Both the position numbers and the translations under genes were made by a program. From the NCBI RefSeq assembly GCF_000808575.1, contig NZ_JWLW01000007.1:1-54075 (forward strand): a stretch of DNA of 54,075 nucleotides, given 5' to 3'. Under the pieces are notes generated by a model, which had not been told where the DNA came from, made no database searches, and saw only the letters and a program-made list of their open reading frames with translations. The stretch is from Alteromonas marina. Its GTDB lineage: Bacteria; Pseudomonadota; Gammaproteobacteria; Enterobacterales; Alteromonadaceae. Shown in pieces: positions 9,043 through 17,624 of the stretch; position 1 is the first letter of the stretch, and every line of letters starts with the position of its first letter.

Positions 9043-9699
9043 CTACGCAAATTTGCGGCAACGAGTTAACAGAGCAAGGCCAAAGAGTAACATAATGAAG
9101 GACTTAGGTTCAGGCACTGGCACCGAAGTGTTATTGTAAGTAAAAAAGACATTGTCGACTGAAAAGGAGTTGTTAAACCCGTCATCTTCATCAGCAAGTT
9201 CAAATGAGATGGCAATTTCTCTGCCTAACCAATCACTCATATCAAATAAGAATGTCTCAGCTACATTTCCCAGTACAGGAATTTCAAACGCGGCGTCAAA
9301 ATTCACATCGGCCGCATCATAAATTGCTAAAAAAAGTGTATCTGTGAAAGTGGAGAGACCTTGTTCAGTCGGGTCAATAAGCGTACTTACAACCGACACA
9401 TCGACGCTCAACATTGATACGTTAAGGCCAACCATGATTGGGGAATTAAAAAGGAAGCTTCCATCATCGCCTTGTACTAAGACGGCTGCAAACGGGTCAA
9501 AACTATCACCCGATGATAAGATGACTTGACCGCCACTTTCTGTCACTGAACCAGTGGAGCTCAGATCATTCCATTCATCCAGTCCTGATGAGAAATCACC
9601 ATTACTGATTATGGTCGCATGTGCAGCAGTGCTAAACCATAAAGATTGCACAAGGCATAAAAGCACTATACAAGCTTTCGTTATTTTATTGCTTTTCAT
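9043..9699 (-). CDS. PEP-CTERM sorting-signal protein
   Basis: This 218-residue exported protein has a signal peptide (ACIVLLCLVQSLWFSTAAHA). Its beta-sandwich-like body starts with IISNGDFSSGLDEWNDLS, which resembles carbohydrate-binding-module-type domains common in this class. The C-terminus is a textbook PEP-CTERM signal: VPVPEP, then a hydrophobic helix (SFIMLLFGLALL), then basic TRCRKFA. Such proteins are cut and anchored or released by exosortase, classically in exopolysaccharide producers. No exosortase gene lies in this window. AGGA lies 9 nt before the ATG. It is transcribed toward the giant Ig/Cys-rich gene, 88 nt away, and is divergent from the UnbV gene. The body's substrate is unknown. 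Confidence 0.85.
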   Translation of the reverse strand: MKSNKITKACIVLLCLVQSLWFSTAAHATIISNGDFSSGLDEWNDLSSTGSVTESGGQVILSSGDSFDPFAAVLVQGDDGSFLFNSPIMVGLNVSMLSVDVSVVSTLIDPTEQGLSTFTDTLFLAIYDAADVNFDAAFEIPVLGNVAETFLFDMSDWLGREIAISFELADEDDGFNNSFSVDNVFFTYNNTSVPVPEPKSFIMLLFGLALLTRCRKFA

Positions 9700-9970
9700 A
9701 TAACTGCATCCTTACTGTTATTATTTTTTCCATACGAACTAAGCTCAACCCGCACACATGGGGTCAAAAGGTATCGACCTTACAATAAATACCGAATTGT
9801 GAACTCAGTAATAATTGTGTTTATTTTTTATACTTTACATAATGCTACAGCTTTAACTTTTTTAAGTAAAGATTATTTTATATTTATTGCTATGAGGCGA
9901 GAAGAATAAACTTTCGTTAGAGGCATCTTCGCGGTAAAGTATTGACGTTTATCCAAAAACAAGGATTGTT

Positions 9971-12900
9971 GTGAGAACAAGGCTGCCAAATAATAAAGTA
10001 TTAACTCTCATTGGACTAACAAGTGCTATCTGTTTGTCACTATGGCTTGTTTTTGCTTTTTCAACCGACTACGAGTCGGTAAACCCCATCAGCTTCAAAG
10101 CTGACCACACTCCTGTGAAATTTTTAGAATCAGCTTTTGTAAAAGGTATCGTATTCAAACATATTCAGCGCACTGAAAAGCTATCAGGTATCAAAGATGC
10201 AATGGGTTCAGGCGTATGTGTCATAGATTTTAATCAAGATGGATATGAGGATTTATTTATTGTAGGTGGCGAAGGCGTTACTCGTCGGTATGGCAAAAAA
10301 CATTGGTGGAACAACCCGACAGGTTCCAAGCTTTATCAGAATATCGCTGGACAGTATTTTGAAGATGTTACCGTTTTAGCTGGAGAAACGCAGTTAGCTG
10401 GTGGGTATGGCTGTGCTGTTGGCGATTTAAATGACGACGGGTTTCCAGAATTAGTTTATGGTAAAACAAATGAAGTAATCTTGCTCACAAATAAAAATGG
10501 CAAATCTTTTAATCGGTCATCTATAGGTGACCTTCCCCAACCTTTTTGGCCGCTATCTATCACCATTTGGGATCACAACCAAGATGGCAAACAGGACATT
10601 CTTGTTGCCAACTTTCTAGATTATGAAAACGATATAAAAATAGGTAACCAAGAATACGGCTATGAAACCGACTCCCAGTTTTATGCAGAAAATTACAATG
10701 GGTTAAGAAATGCAATTTTGCTAAATAGCGGTCCCCAATTAAATACACTTCTCCCTCTATTCGAAACTCTGCTGCTATCAAATTATGATCGAACTTTAAG
10801 TATCACACCCAAACAAATGGTTGCAGAAAATAAGCACGCTTCCGGAAGTTATTACATTGCAAACGGCTCAGGTTCAAACTCTGATTTTATTGATTTTGAC
10901 GAACAGCAGTCAAATGACCGCTTTACCGAACTGTTAAGTTTTAAAAAATCCCCCAACGTTCAACTTAGTTCCATAAAGGTTGCAGACAAATCTGCATTGA
11001 TGTTCACCCCCTTTGGTGGAGGAAGCACTCAGTTGCATATGATAGGTGAACAAGTAAATAAGGACAGAGCTTGGCAATTATTCGCGACAACCGACAAGGA
11101 CGCTTCAGTGCAATCCTGGGGGACAATTGTTGGAGATTTGAACAATGATGGCAATGATGACTTTATAACAGCAAAGGGTAATGCCGCTGCCCATATTGAC
11201 ACCCCTTATTTGCCTGTAGGAAATGTAAACTTCGGAGCACTCCAAATAGCCAATGGGCGATTTGAGCCAACTTTGTTTTCCCAGTTTCCCACACTAAAAC
11301 GTTCCTCAAGAGGAATCGCATCTGCTGATTTTGACAACGATGGTAAACTTGATTATGTCGTAAACAACAACAATGGCGTGTTGTCGTTGTATATGAATCA
11401 CACTGACACCAATAATAATTGGATATCGTTCAACTGCCAGCCAATAAACCTCTGTAATCTAGTAGAATTTACTTTAAATACTGAGTCAAATAAGCAATTA
11501 GCGACCAAGACTTTAGTGAAGCCTCAGCCCTTTCTGTCTTCAAACCAACGCAGGGTTCATTTCGGCCTAGGACAATTTGATTCTGACGTATCACTCAAAG
11601 TGACAGGACCCGATAACAAATATATCTTTGAAAAATTAGCACTAAACCATGTTTATCAGTTAAATTTGGTACAAGGCGAGATCGACAATATCTCGAAAAA
11701 AACAAAGGGGAATGCTAACTCCATTGAGTCCGGATACTACAATTTATTTGCGTATATAGATTTACCAATGAAAGAACTTATTCCGGCTTTATCCCGAACA
11801 ATTGAGCCATCGCTTAGCTCATTGCTGACATTTGCCAGACAATTAAACCATGATAAGTTTGTAACCGTGAAAACTTCGCAGGCGCGAAGCCAGGAAGTCA
11901 TCACATTAATCAGTTGGTTGTTCAATCAAATGCAGCGATTTCCGCCATCACAGCAACGTGTTGAACTTTATGCCATGCTTATTGAGTTAATCAGCAAAAC
12001 CGAAAGCGACCTTTTTGTCGAACACTTGGATTACTTGATTCGCTCACTGCCTGCTCCTCAATTTTGCCAATTAACAGATCACCTTAACTACTGGTTCTGG
12101 GAAGAAGAGGTGGTCCCTTTAAATAAGCCAGTACTGAAGTCTCAATTGTTACATCGCGCCCTGAGGCAGTCCCCTGAATCTGAGACAATTTGTGCACTTC
12201 ACGCTTTGAGCGCGAGCGAAGACCCAACGATAGGTGCGTCGCTCATTTCATTTCTTCACCAAAAACAACAGAATAAACACGCATCGAACGCTCTAATTGC
12301 ATCAATCATTAGAACGATTGGCTTTTTGAAGTACCGAAAAGCACTAGTACCATTAACTGAGATCTGTTCCAGTGTTTACGAACCTGTACTTAAAGCCGAA
12401 TGCGCAGTGACCTTAACCAAACTTGAAGTAGAACACGATAGGATCAAAACTATTGTTGAGCGAACTGCAGATGATGAAATGGTATTCAGGCTTCACCCTG
12501 ATAGGCTTGTTTTACAAAACATTTTTGGCCTCCCAATGAGGACGGAATTACCCCCAACTAAAACCTCTTGGGTCAACACCTATGTGAATTCGACCCTTTT
12601 TAGCCATTTTTCCATAGCGCATATTATCGATATTGTCTCAGCAACAACAGAGAAAGATAAATTAAGAGCGATAAATCAACTTAATCTGTTACGCTCAGAC
12701 ACGGATATTGAGCGCATTCTTTCAAAAATGTACCAACTCGGTCTTCCCTTGTCTGAAGATTATTCAGAGTTGCTACTGGAGCATTACCCTGAGCAACTTT
12801 GGTTCGTTCCTTATTTAACTTTACAAAGCTTGAAGTACTTTATCGAAGGCCAAGATTTAAACCAGTATTCCATAGCATTTCAGTCAGCTATATCAAAGGA

Positions 12901-13312
12901 GTGTCACATTCGCGCTTCTTTAACAGAATATTGTGAACAACGCTTTGACCCAGACATGAAGCAACTCAGAAGTGAATTTAGCTCTATCTTGGAAGGTAAC
13001 CCTATGGCACTTAGCTACGTGATGCAATCTGATACAAAAGTGAAAAAACGGGTAGTGATAAATCAATTAGCTCGCGCTGCACGCAATACATATAAAAAAG
13101 GTTCAACAGAAGAAAGCCCCCAGTTGACCAGAATTTTTGAGTTTTTGTATCTTCAGCACGGCTATACCGATGTCTTTGATAATCAGATAAATAATGTTTG
13201 GGCTGATAGCTTTATCCGTTTCGCGCAAGACAAAGGTTATATACTGGATTCGCAGTGGCGCCAGAATTATGTACTTCGCTCAGAACAGGCTACTGACTCG
13301 CTGGCGCTTTGA
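9971..13312 (+). CDS. FG-GAP/VCBS repeat, ASPIC/UnbV and HEAT-like exported protein
   Basis: The 1,113-residue protein starts at GTG 9971, with AAGGA 5 nt upstream. A hydrophobic N-terminus (about residues 10-31) is a signal peptide or anchor. Ca-binding FG-GAP/VCBS motifs follow: DFNQDGYEDLFIVGG (about 85), DLNDDGFPELVYG (about 151), DHNQDGKQDILV (about 200), DLNNDGNDDF (about 388) and DFDNDGKLDYVVNNN (about 452). An ASPIC/UnbV-like domain (about 490-570) ends in RRVHFGLGQFDSDVSLKV. The last 450 residues are alpha-helical with HEAT-like repeats, for example NALIASIIRTIGFLKYRKAL. It is probably a periplasmic or outer-face beta-propeller scaffold. Its last 23 nt overlap the convergent multihaem cytochrome gene. 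FG-GAP/UnbV proteins often accompany cytochromes or TonB systems in marine bacteria, but the function here is unknown. Confidence 0.85.
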   Translation: MRTRLPNNKVLTLIGLTSAICLSLWLVFAFSTDYESVNPISFKADHTPVKFLESAFVKGIVFKHIQRTEKLSGIKDAMGSGVCVIDFNQDGYEDLFIVGGEGVTRRYGKKHWWNNPTGSKLYQNIAGQYFEDVTVLAGETQLAGGYGCAVGDLNDDGFPELVYGKTNEVILLTNKNGKSFNRSSIGDLPQPFWPLSITIWDHNQDGKQDILVANFLDYENDIKIGNQEYGYETDSQFYAENYNGLRNAILLNSGPQLNTLLPLFETLLLSNYDRTLSITPKQMVAENKHASGSYYIANGSGSNSDFIDFDEQQSNDRFTELLSFKKSPNVQLSSIKVADKSALMFTPFGGGSTQLHMIGEQVNKDRAWQLFATTDKDASVQSWGTIVGDLNNDGNDDFITAKGNAAAHIDTPYLPVGNVNFGALQIANGRFEPTLFSQFPTLKRSSRGIASADFDNDGKLDYVVNNNNGVLSLYMNHTDTNNNWISFNCQPINLCNLVEFTLNTESNKQLATKTLVKPQPFLSSNQRRVHFGLGQFDSDVSLKVTGPDNKYIFEKLALNHVYQLNLVQGEIDNISKKTKGNANSIESGYYNLFAYIDLPMKELIPALSRTIEPSLSSLLTFARQLNHDKFVTVKTSQARSQEVITLISWLFNQMQRFPPSQQRVELYAMLIELISKTESDLFVEHLDYLIRSLPAPQFCQLTDHLNYWFWEEEVVPLNKPVLKSQLLHRALRQSPESETICALHALSASEDPTIGASLISFLHQKQQNKHASNALIASIIRTIGFLKYRKALVPLTEICSSVYEPVLKAECAVTLTKLEVEHDRIKTIVERTADDEMVFRLHPDRLVLQNIFGLPMRTELPPTKTSWVNTYVNSTLFSHFSIAHIIDIVSATTEKDKLRAINQLNLLRSDTDIERILSKMYQLGLPLSEDYSELLLEHYPEQLWFVPYLTLQSLKYFIEGQDLNQYSIAFQSAISKECHIRASLTEYCEQRFDPDMKQLRSEFSSILEGNPMALSYVMQSDTKVKKRVVINQLARAARNTYKKGSTEESPQLTRIFEFLYLQHGYTDVFDNQINNVWADSFIRFAQDKGYILDSQWRQNYVLRSEQATDSLAL

Positions 13313-15308
13313 GTACTTTTACGCTCACACTATCTCGCGCAATATCTATTATTGGGTTAGTATCGACTGATTGCTCTAGATTAACCCAATCTAAATACTT
13401 CTGATTTAGTTTACGAAACTTGAGAGTGGCTGAAATAGTAAGCGGTGAGATAGCCCAATCTGGCACTGTTAGATCAAATTCTACAACGTCAGTAGAACCC
13501 GCTGGGATCACATTTACATAACTACGCCCAACCATGTTGAACAAGTCGTGACGCCATACTTCTTTACCATATCTATCGATTGCGATCTCTTTGTAAACAA
13601 CCGTGTCTGCACCAAGCGCCCCGTCTGTTTGAAGCTGGCCACTGGAGGTAACAAGACGTTGCTGACCGTCATATACCTTAAAGTCAATCCAAGCTTCATT
13701 TAAATCAATGGTGCCACCGGGAAAACTATGCCCAACGCCCTGATTCGTCAATAACACTTTTATTTTTTTGTGCTCTCCCCGGTACATCGCAACCGGATAT
13801 TTATGCTGGTTTCTGAGCTCAGCTTTAAGATACAGTGCGCTCTGTTTGGCCTGCTCATCTTCGGGAGGCTCAATCGACAGTTGAATTTTGTCTTGTTGCA
13901 AAAACTCTTTGGTCATTTCAAATAATGTTTCATTGTCGAAATGTTTCGCCAACATCACGTTTGCACCGACAAAGTAGTGAGAACGAACTTTTCCTGCACC
14001 ATCGGCAGCGATGTCGTCAGCCTTTATCATCGGCATGTGGCAGTCCTGGCATTGTTTGTTTTGTGGGTGGGAAAACCTCGGCTCCTTAGGAGAATTAAAC
14101 TTACTGTTAGACCAAGCTAGAAACTCGTCCTGCATTTTCACCCATCCCCAATTATTCATGGACTTATCCATGAACTGAGTGTGGCACGAACTACAAAATT
14201 GCGACTCTTTAAGCAACGGAGATAGAAGATCTTTCGTATGACGTTGTGGAACTAATTTTAGTGTCTGCTGATGTAAAAACTTTAGAGGCCATAAATCCAC
14301 ATTTGCAAAAAGATACGAATCTCTAGGGGAGAAGCGATAACTTGCCACACCTTCTGAGCTAGTTAAGTGATTCACACCGTGACATGACATACAGCTGATA
14401 CCTTCTTTATTTGCAACAGTATCGGGTTTACCTCCATGGCTGCCACCAGGAGTTAACTGGCCGGTTAACAAAGCCACTGGGGCGTGACACCCCTCACAAT
14501 ATCGGGTCGCTGCAATACCTTTAGATTCCGTCAACAAATTCACGTTTCGCACATATGTGGGATCATCAGCCGCATGCCTATGAGTAGAAGACATCCATTG
14601 CTCACCTATCCCTTTATGACACTCAATGCATTGCGCAGATTCAGCAATATGCTTTCGTTGAACAAAAGTACCACTTGCAGTCATAGTTAGACTGGGCAAG
14701 AAGGGCCCGTCGCCATAAGCATAAAGGTAATCTTCCACCGTACTAGTAGAGTAGCTATTTTGAATTAGGTAGTTTCCGGTCAATAAGGTAATAGTGGTAA
14801 TACATAATATCCCTACTCCAACTAAAATAGGTCTGATTATTTTATTAGAAAGCGTGACAAACCGAGACGGAACGCTTGAACGTCGGTTCTTAGGGAACGT
14901 CACGTAATGCCATATTAAATGAATGGCTAATAGGAAAAGCGTTAGTATTGCACACACTATGTGACTATCGAGCAACCAGGCTTGTTTTTTCAATACTCCG
15001 GTAAAACTAATCAGTACGCCGGTTAACGCGAGATAGCAAGTTGCTAAAAATAAAATCACGCCGAGAATGATCGAGCCAGTCCGTCGGAAACCCACCGTTC
15101 GTTTAAAATGTTTATAGGAATAAAAAAAGAATATGGCAGTTATTGCATAACCCACAAACAGATGTACAAGGGCTAATGTCTGACGAAGCGATCCCCAAAT
15201 CAGGTTCAGCGCATAAGAAGAAAAGCCACTAACAACGAGGATTAAGAAAAGAGCGATAAAGCCGTGTAATAGAGAAATTTCCTGTTTGTGTTTAGCTTGT
15301 ATCCCCAT
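13290..15308 (-). CDS. Membrane b-type-like / pentahaem c-type cytochrome
   Basis: The protein has 672 residues. The first about 185 hold five membrane helices with in-membrane His at 15, 49, about 116 and about 125, a layout like small cytochrome b / DUF4405-type domains that bind haem b. The exported part carries five c-haem sites: CIECH (about 226), CEGCH (about 270), CMSCH (about 304), CSSCH (about 371) and CQDCH (about 419). The C-terminal domain (about 490-650) is beta-rich and includes NQGVGHSFPGGTIDLNEAW, seen in many multihaem cytochromes. This suggests electron transfer from the quinone pool through membrane haems to a periplasmic pentahaem domain. The final acceptor is unknown. It converges on the UnbV gene with a 23-nt overlap. 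Haem b binding is inferred; the c-haem sites are read directly. Confidence 0.88.
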   Translation of the reverse strand: MGIQAKHKQEISLLHGFIALFLILVVSGFSSYALNLIWGSLRQTLALVHLFVGYAITAIFFFYSYKHFKRTVGFRRTGSIILGVILFLATCYLALTGVLISFTGVLKKQAWLLDSHIVCAILTLFLLAIHLIWHYVTFPKNRRSSVPSRFVTLSNKIIRPILVGVGILCITTITLLTGNYLIQNSYSTSTVEDYLYAYGDGPFLPSLTMTASGTFVQRKHIAESAQCIECHKGIGEQWMSSTHRHAADDPTYVRNVNLLTESKGIAATRYCEGCHAPVALLTGQLTPGGSHGGKPDTVANKEGISCMSCHGVNHLTSSEGVASYRFSPRDSYLFANVDLWPLKFLHQQTLKLVPQRHTKDLLSPLLKESQFCSSCHTQFMDKSMNNWGWVKMQDEFLAWSNSKFNSPKEPRFSHPQNKQCQDCHMPMIKADDIAADGAGKVRSHYFVGANVMLAKHFDNETLFEMTKEFLQQDKIQLSIEPPEDEQAKQSALYLKAELRNQHKYPVAMYRGEHKKIKVLLTNQGVGHSFPGGTIDLNEAWIDFKVYDGQQRLVTSSGQLQTDGALGADTVVYKEIAIDRYGKEVWRHDLFNMVGRSYVNVIPAGSTDVVEFDLTVPDWAISPLTISATLKFRKLNQKYLDWVNLEQSVDTNPIIDIARDSVSVKVLKAPASQ

Positions 15309-15462
15309 TACGGCACGTCCATGTTACTTATTGCCCTCATAATTACTTCGGAAATATATCAAGTGAAGATTGGAACAGCCAGCTTTTATTATTTTTATCG
15401 GTATGACAACTTACAGTCTTTAGTTATGCAACAACGACACTGATTTCTAATCATCAATTACA

Positions 15463-15482
15463 GCGCCTTTACAATAAGGCGC
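15463..15482 (-). terminator. Hairpin downstream of phoH, probable terminator
   Basis: GCGCCTT (15463-15469) pairs with AAGGCGC (15476-15482) around a 6-nt loop, 31 nt past the phoH stop. On the plus strand it is followed by TTTAATTAAAAT. On the minus strand, the direction phoH is read, the T-tract is weak, so termination is likely but not certain. Confidence 0.45.
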
Positions 15483-15513
15483 TTTAATTAAAATACTTAG
15501 AAAAGGCTGCTTG

Positions 15514-16911
15514 CTAGAGATTTTCTTCAGCAAAACTCGCAAGACGACTTCTTACCACGCCGTCTAGGTTAATGGTGGCACTGCCCGAAAAGTCTTTAAA
15601 CTTCTCAACCAAGTACGTTAGGCCCGAGGTCACTGCGCTCAGATAGTTACTGTCAATCTGCGCGAGGTTACCGCCCACTATCAGCTTTGTTCCTTCACCA
15701 CAGCGTGTGATGATGGTTTTAAGCTGTGACGCGGTTAAGTTCTGCGACTCATCCAAAATCACAATCGCATTTTGAATACTTCGGCCTCGCATAAAGTTTA
15801 CCGACTTGTACTGAATGTTGGCTTTTTCCATGATGTAATTCATAGAACCTTTGGTATTTTCGTCGTGCTTGTGGAGTACTTCCAAAGAATCGGTAATTGC
15901 TGCCAACCAAGGCAACATTTTTTCTTCTTCCGTTCCCGGCAAGAAGCCAATGGACTCAGCAATTTCCGGCGTACTTCGCGTGACAATGATTTTGTCATAC
16001 ATGTTACGCTCTACCACCATTTCAAGGGCTGCCGCTAACGCAAGGAGCGTTTTACCACTACCGGCAGGGCCTGTGAGAATAACCATATCAATGTGTGGAT
16101 CTAGCAACGCATGGAGCGCCATGGCCTGCCCTATATTTTTGGGTGTGATGCCCCAGGCATGACGACCCATCAAGCGTTCATAGCCTAAATCCAACACCTC
16201 TAAATGATCGTCGGTGATCTCTTCTACTAAACCTGCAAACTGTTTAGTTTCGTCGAGCAAAAACTCGTTTACATACGCTTCTGGCAACATAGACTTGGGG
16301 ATAGTGTGAATGGTGTCCCGCCCTTCGCTGCGGCTATCCACGCTTTTTACGCTGTCCCAAAAATTACCTTCAAAGGTATGAAACCCGCGAGATAGATATT
16401 TGATGTCAGTAATTAGCTGGTCGGTGCGGTAGTCTTCAACATGCGCAAGGCCCGCTCCTTTCGCTTTAAGGCGCATGTTTAAATCTTTAGTAACCAACAC
16501 GACCTTCTGCGGCGCGAAAGTCTTCTGCAAATGTAGTGCTACGTTAATAATACGGTTGTCGTTTTCATTGCTGGTGAACACTTGCTGAGCCTCAACCATG
16601 TTGAGGTCGGCAAAAATAGATAAACTCCCTGTAGGTGCCGTTTGCCCTGCGCCCAACCCTTCCATTGAAACACCGGCAAGCATATCTTCGGGTGTTGCAT
16701 CGTGGAGCAAATCCTCCATCGCCCGAATGGATACCCGCGCATCTCGCGCCACGTCTTTCTTGCTGTCTTTGATGTAGTCGAGCTCTTCCAATACGGTCAT
16801 TGGAATAACCACGTCGTGTTCTTTAAATGAGAGAAAAGCGTGAGGTTCGTGCAGCAGAATATTGGTATCGAGGACGTAAATCTTAGTATCGGTAGAATTT
16901 TTTCTTGGCAT
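15514..16911 (-). CDS. PhoH family protein with N-terminal PIN domain
   Basis: The 465-residue protein has a PIN ribonuclease domain (about 8-150; VLDTNILLHEPHAFL, acidic residues, LVTKDLNMRLKAKG) fused to a PhoH-type P-loop ATPase. Walker A is GPAGSGKT (about 280) and a Walker B-like IVILDESQN lies near residue 385. This is the PhoH2 / YlaK layout, with proposed RNA helicase and ribonuclease activity. GGAG lies 6 nt before the ATG. It sits alone, with a 365-bp gap upstream and a hairpin downstream. The P-loop and PIN acidic residues look intact. The cellular RNA target is not known. Confidence 0.93.
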   Translation of the reverse strand: MPRKNSTDTKIYVLDTNILLHEPHAFLSFKEHDVVIPMTVLEELDYIKDSKKDVARDARVSIRAMEDLLHDATPEDMLAGVSMEGLGAGQTAPTGSLSIFADLNMVEAQQVFTSNENDNRIINVALHLQKTFAPQKVVLVTKDLNMRLKAKGAGLAHVEDYRTDQLITDIKYLSRGFHTFEGNFWDSVKSVDSRSEGRDTIHTIPKSMLPEAYVNEFLLDETKQFAGLVEEITDDHLEVLDLGYERLMGRHAWGITPKNIGQAMALHALLDPHIDMVILTGPAGSGKTLLALAAALEMVVERNMYDKIIVTRSTPEIAESIGFLPGTEEEKMLPWLAAITDSLEVLHKHDENTKGSMNYIMEKANIQYKSVNFMRGRSIQNAIVILDESQNLTASQLKTIITRCGEGTKLIVGGNLAQIDSNYLSAVTSGLTYLVEKFKDFSGSATINLDGVVRSRLASFAEENL

Positions 16912-17276
16912 CCTTCACTCCGGTAAATAAAGCCAGGTTAGACGTATTGTTCATTTATGAACGCACGCGCTAACAAGCTACAGTTACGGTTGTAGGAGAA
17001 TGCCGCTCGAAACAGGACTTCTTCCCCTACTCGCGTCGACTGAGAAGCAGTACTACTCTTTCTGCCTCAAAGGTTCGTTTGTTAAATTAGCGAACCCTTA
17101 ATTCCACCATAATCCAGTTTTTGAGATTTAGCACTGTTTTTTCTTTTTTATTTTTCGTTAGAGCAAGTGATAAGCGAAGAGCAGTCCCTTCACGTAATAT
17201 GAGATAGCACAGCGCTCCAAAGGCTCGTGCTTATAAAAACGGGCACTTCAATCTTTATTATTCATGCGGGATGATA
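16912..17276. other. Intergenic region between phoH and the small gene at 17277
   Basis: In 365 bp without a convincing gene, the clearest structure is GTTCATTTATGAAC (16949-16962), two perfect 6-bp arms separated by TT. It lies 38 nt upstream of the phoH ATG, where an operator for the divergently read phoH promoter could sit. No RNA gene or terminator was recognised. The rest probably carries the promoters of the two flanking divergent genes. Confidence 0.4.
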
Positions 17277-17516
17277 ATGCACCGCGCCATTGATAGCGTA
17301 GTGCAACAAAAAACGTTAGGTGAGGAGTCGCTGTTCACCGTATGGAAGCGACTTCAAAAAGCAGTGAATAGTGGCATGCCGCCTGGCACAGCGACATTCT
17401 TAACTTTGTTAGAACCCTACGATGCACCTAATCTTATCAAAGCTGTCAACAATGCAACGAGCGATGATGCTTCAAAAGCCATTCAAAGCATTGAAACCCT
17501 TTATCAGATGCATTAG
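17277..17516 (+). CDS. Small conserved-looking hypothetical protein
   Basis: I do not recognise this 79-residue protein. ATG at 17277 is preferred over ATG at 17271 because GGG lies at a usable distance only from the second. The sequence is amphipathic and protein-like (ESLFTVWKRLQKAVNSGMPP, then LLEPYDAPNLIKAVNNATS) with no signal peptide or membrane helix. It lies 108 nt upstream of rapA on the same strand, but the gap suggests rapA may have its own promoter. It could be a small helical DNA- or protein-binding factor, but there is no motif to say which. Composition and absence of a competing frame make it more likely real than not. Confidence 0.5.
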   Translation: MHRAIDSVVQQKTLGEESLFTVWKRLQKAVNSGMPPGTATFLTLLEPYDAPNLIKAVNNATSDDASKAIQSIETLYQMH

Positions 17517-17624
17517 CCCCCTCTTCGCCTATGTAGTAAAAATGACAACCAGTAGTCTAGTATTAATGACTTATCACAACGCAATGCGTACAATACCGCC
17601 CCCCGAAAAATAGGTTGGTGATTT

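Noticed and set aside
9700..9970. Possible riboswitch (cyclic di-GMP type) or promoter boxes in the divergent gap before the UnbV gene
   Set aside because: No GEMM core sequence was found, and candidate -10 boxes had no partner -35 at 16-18 nt. The AT-rich gap gives many weak matches.
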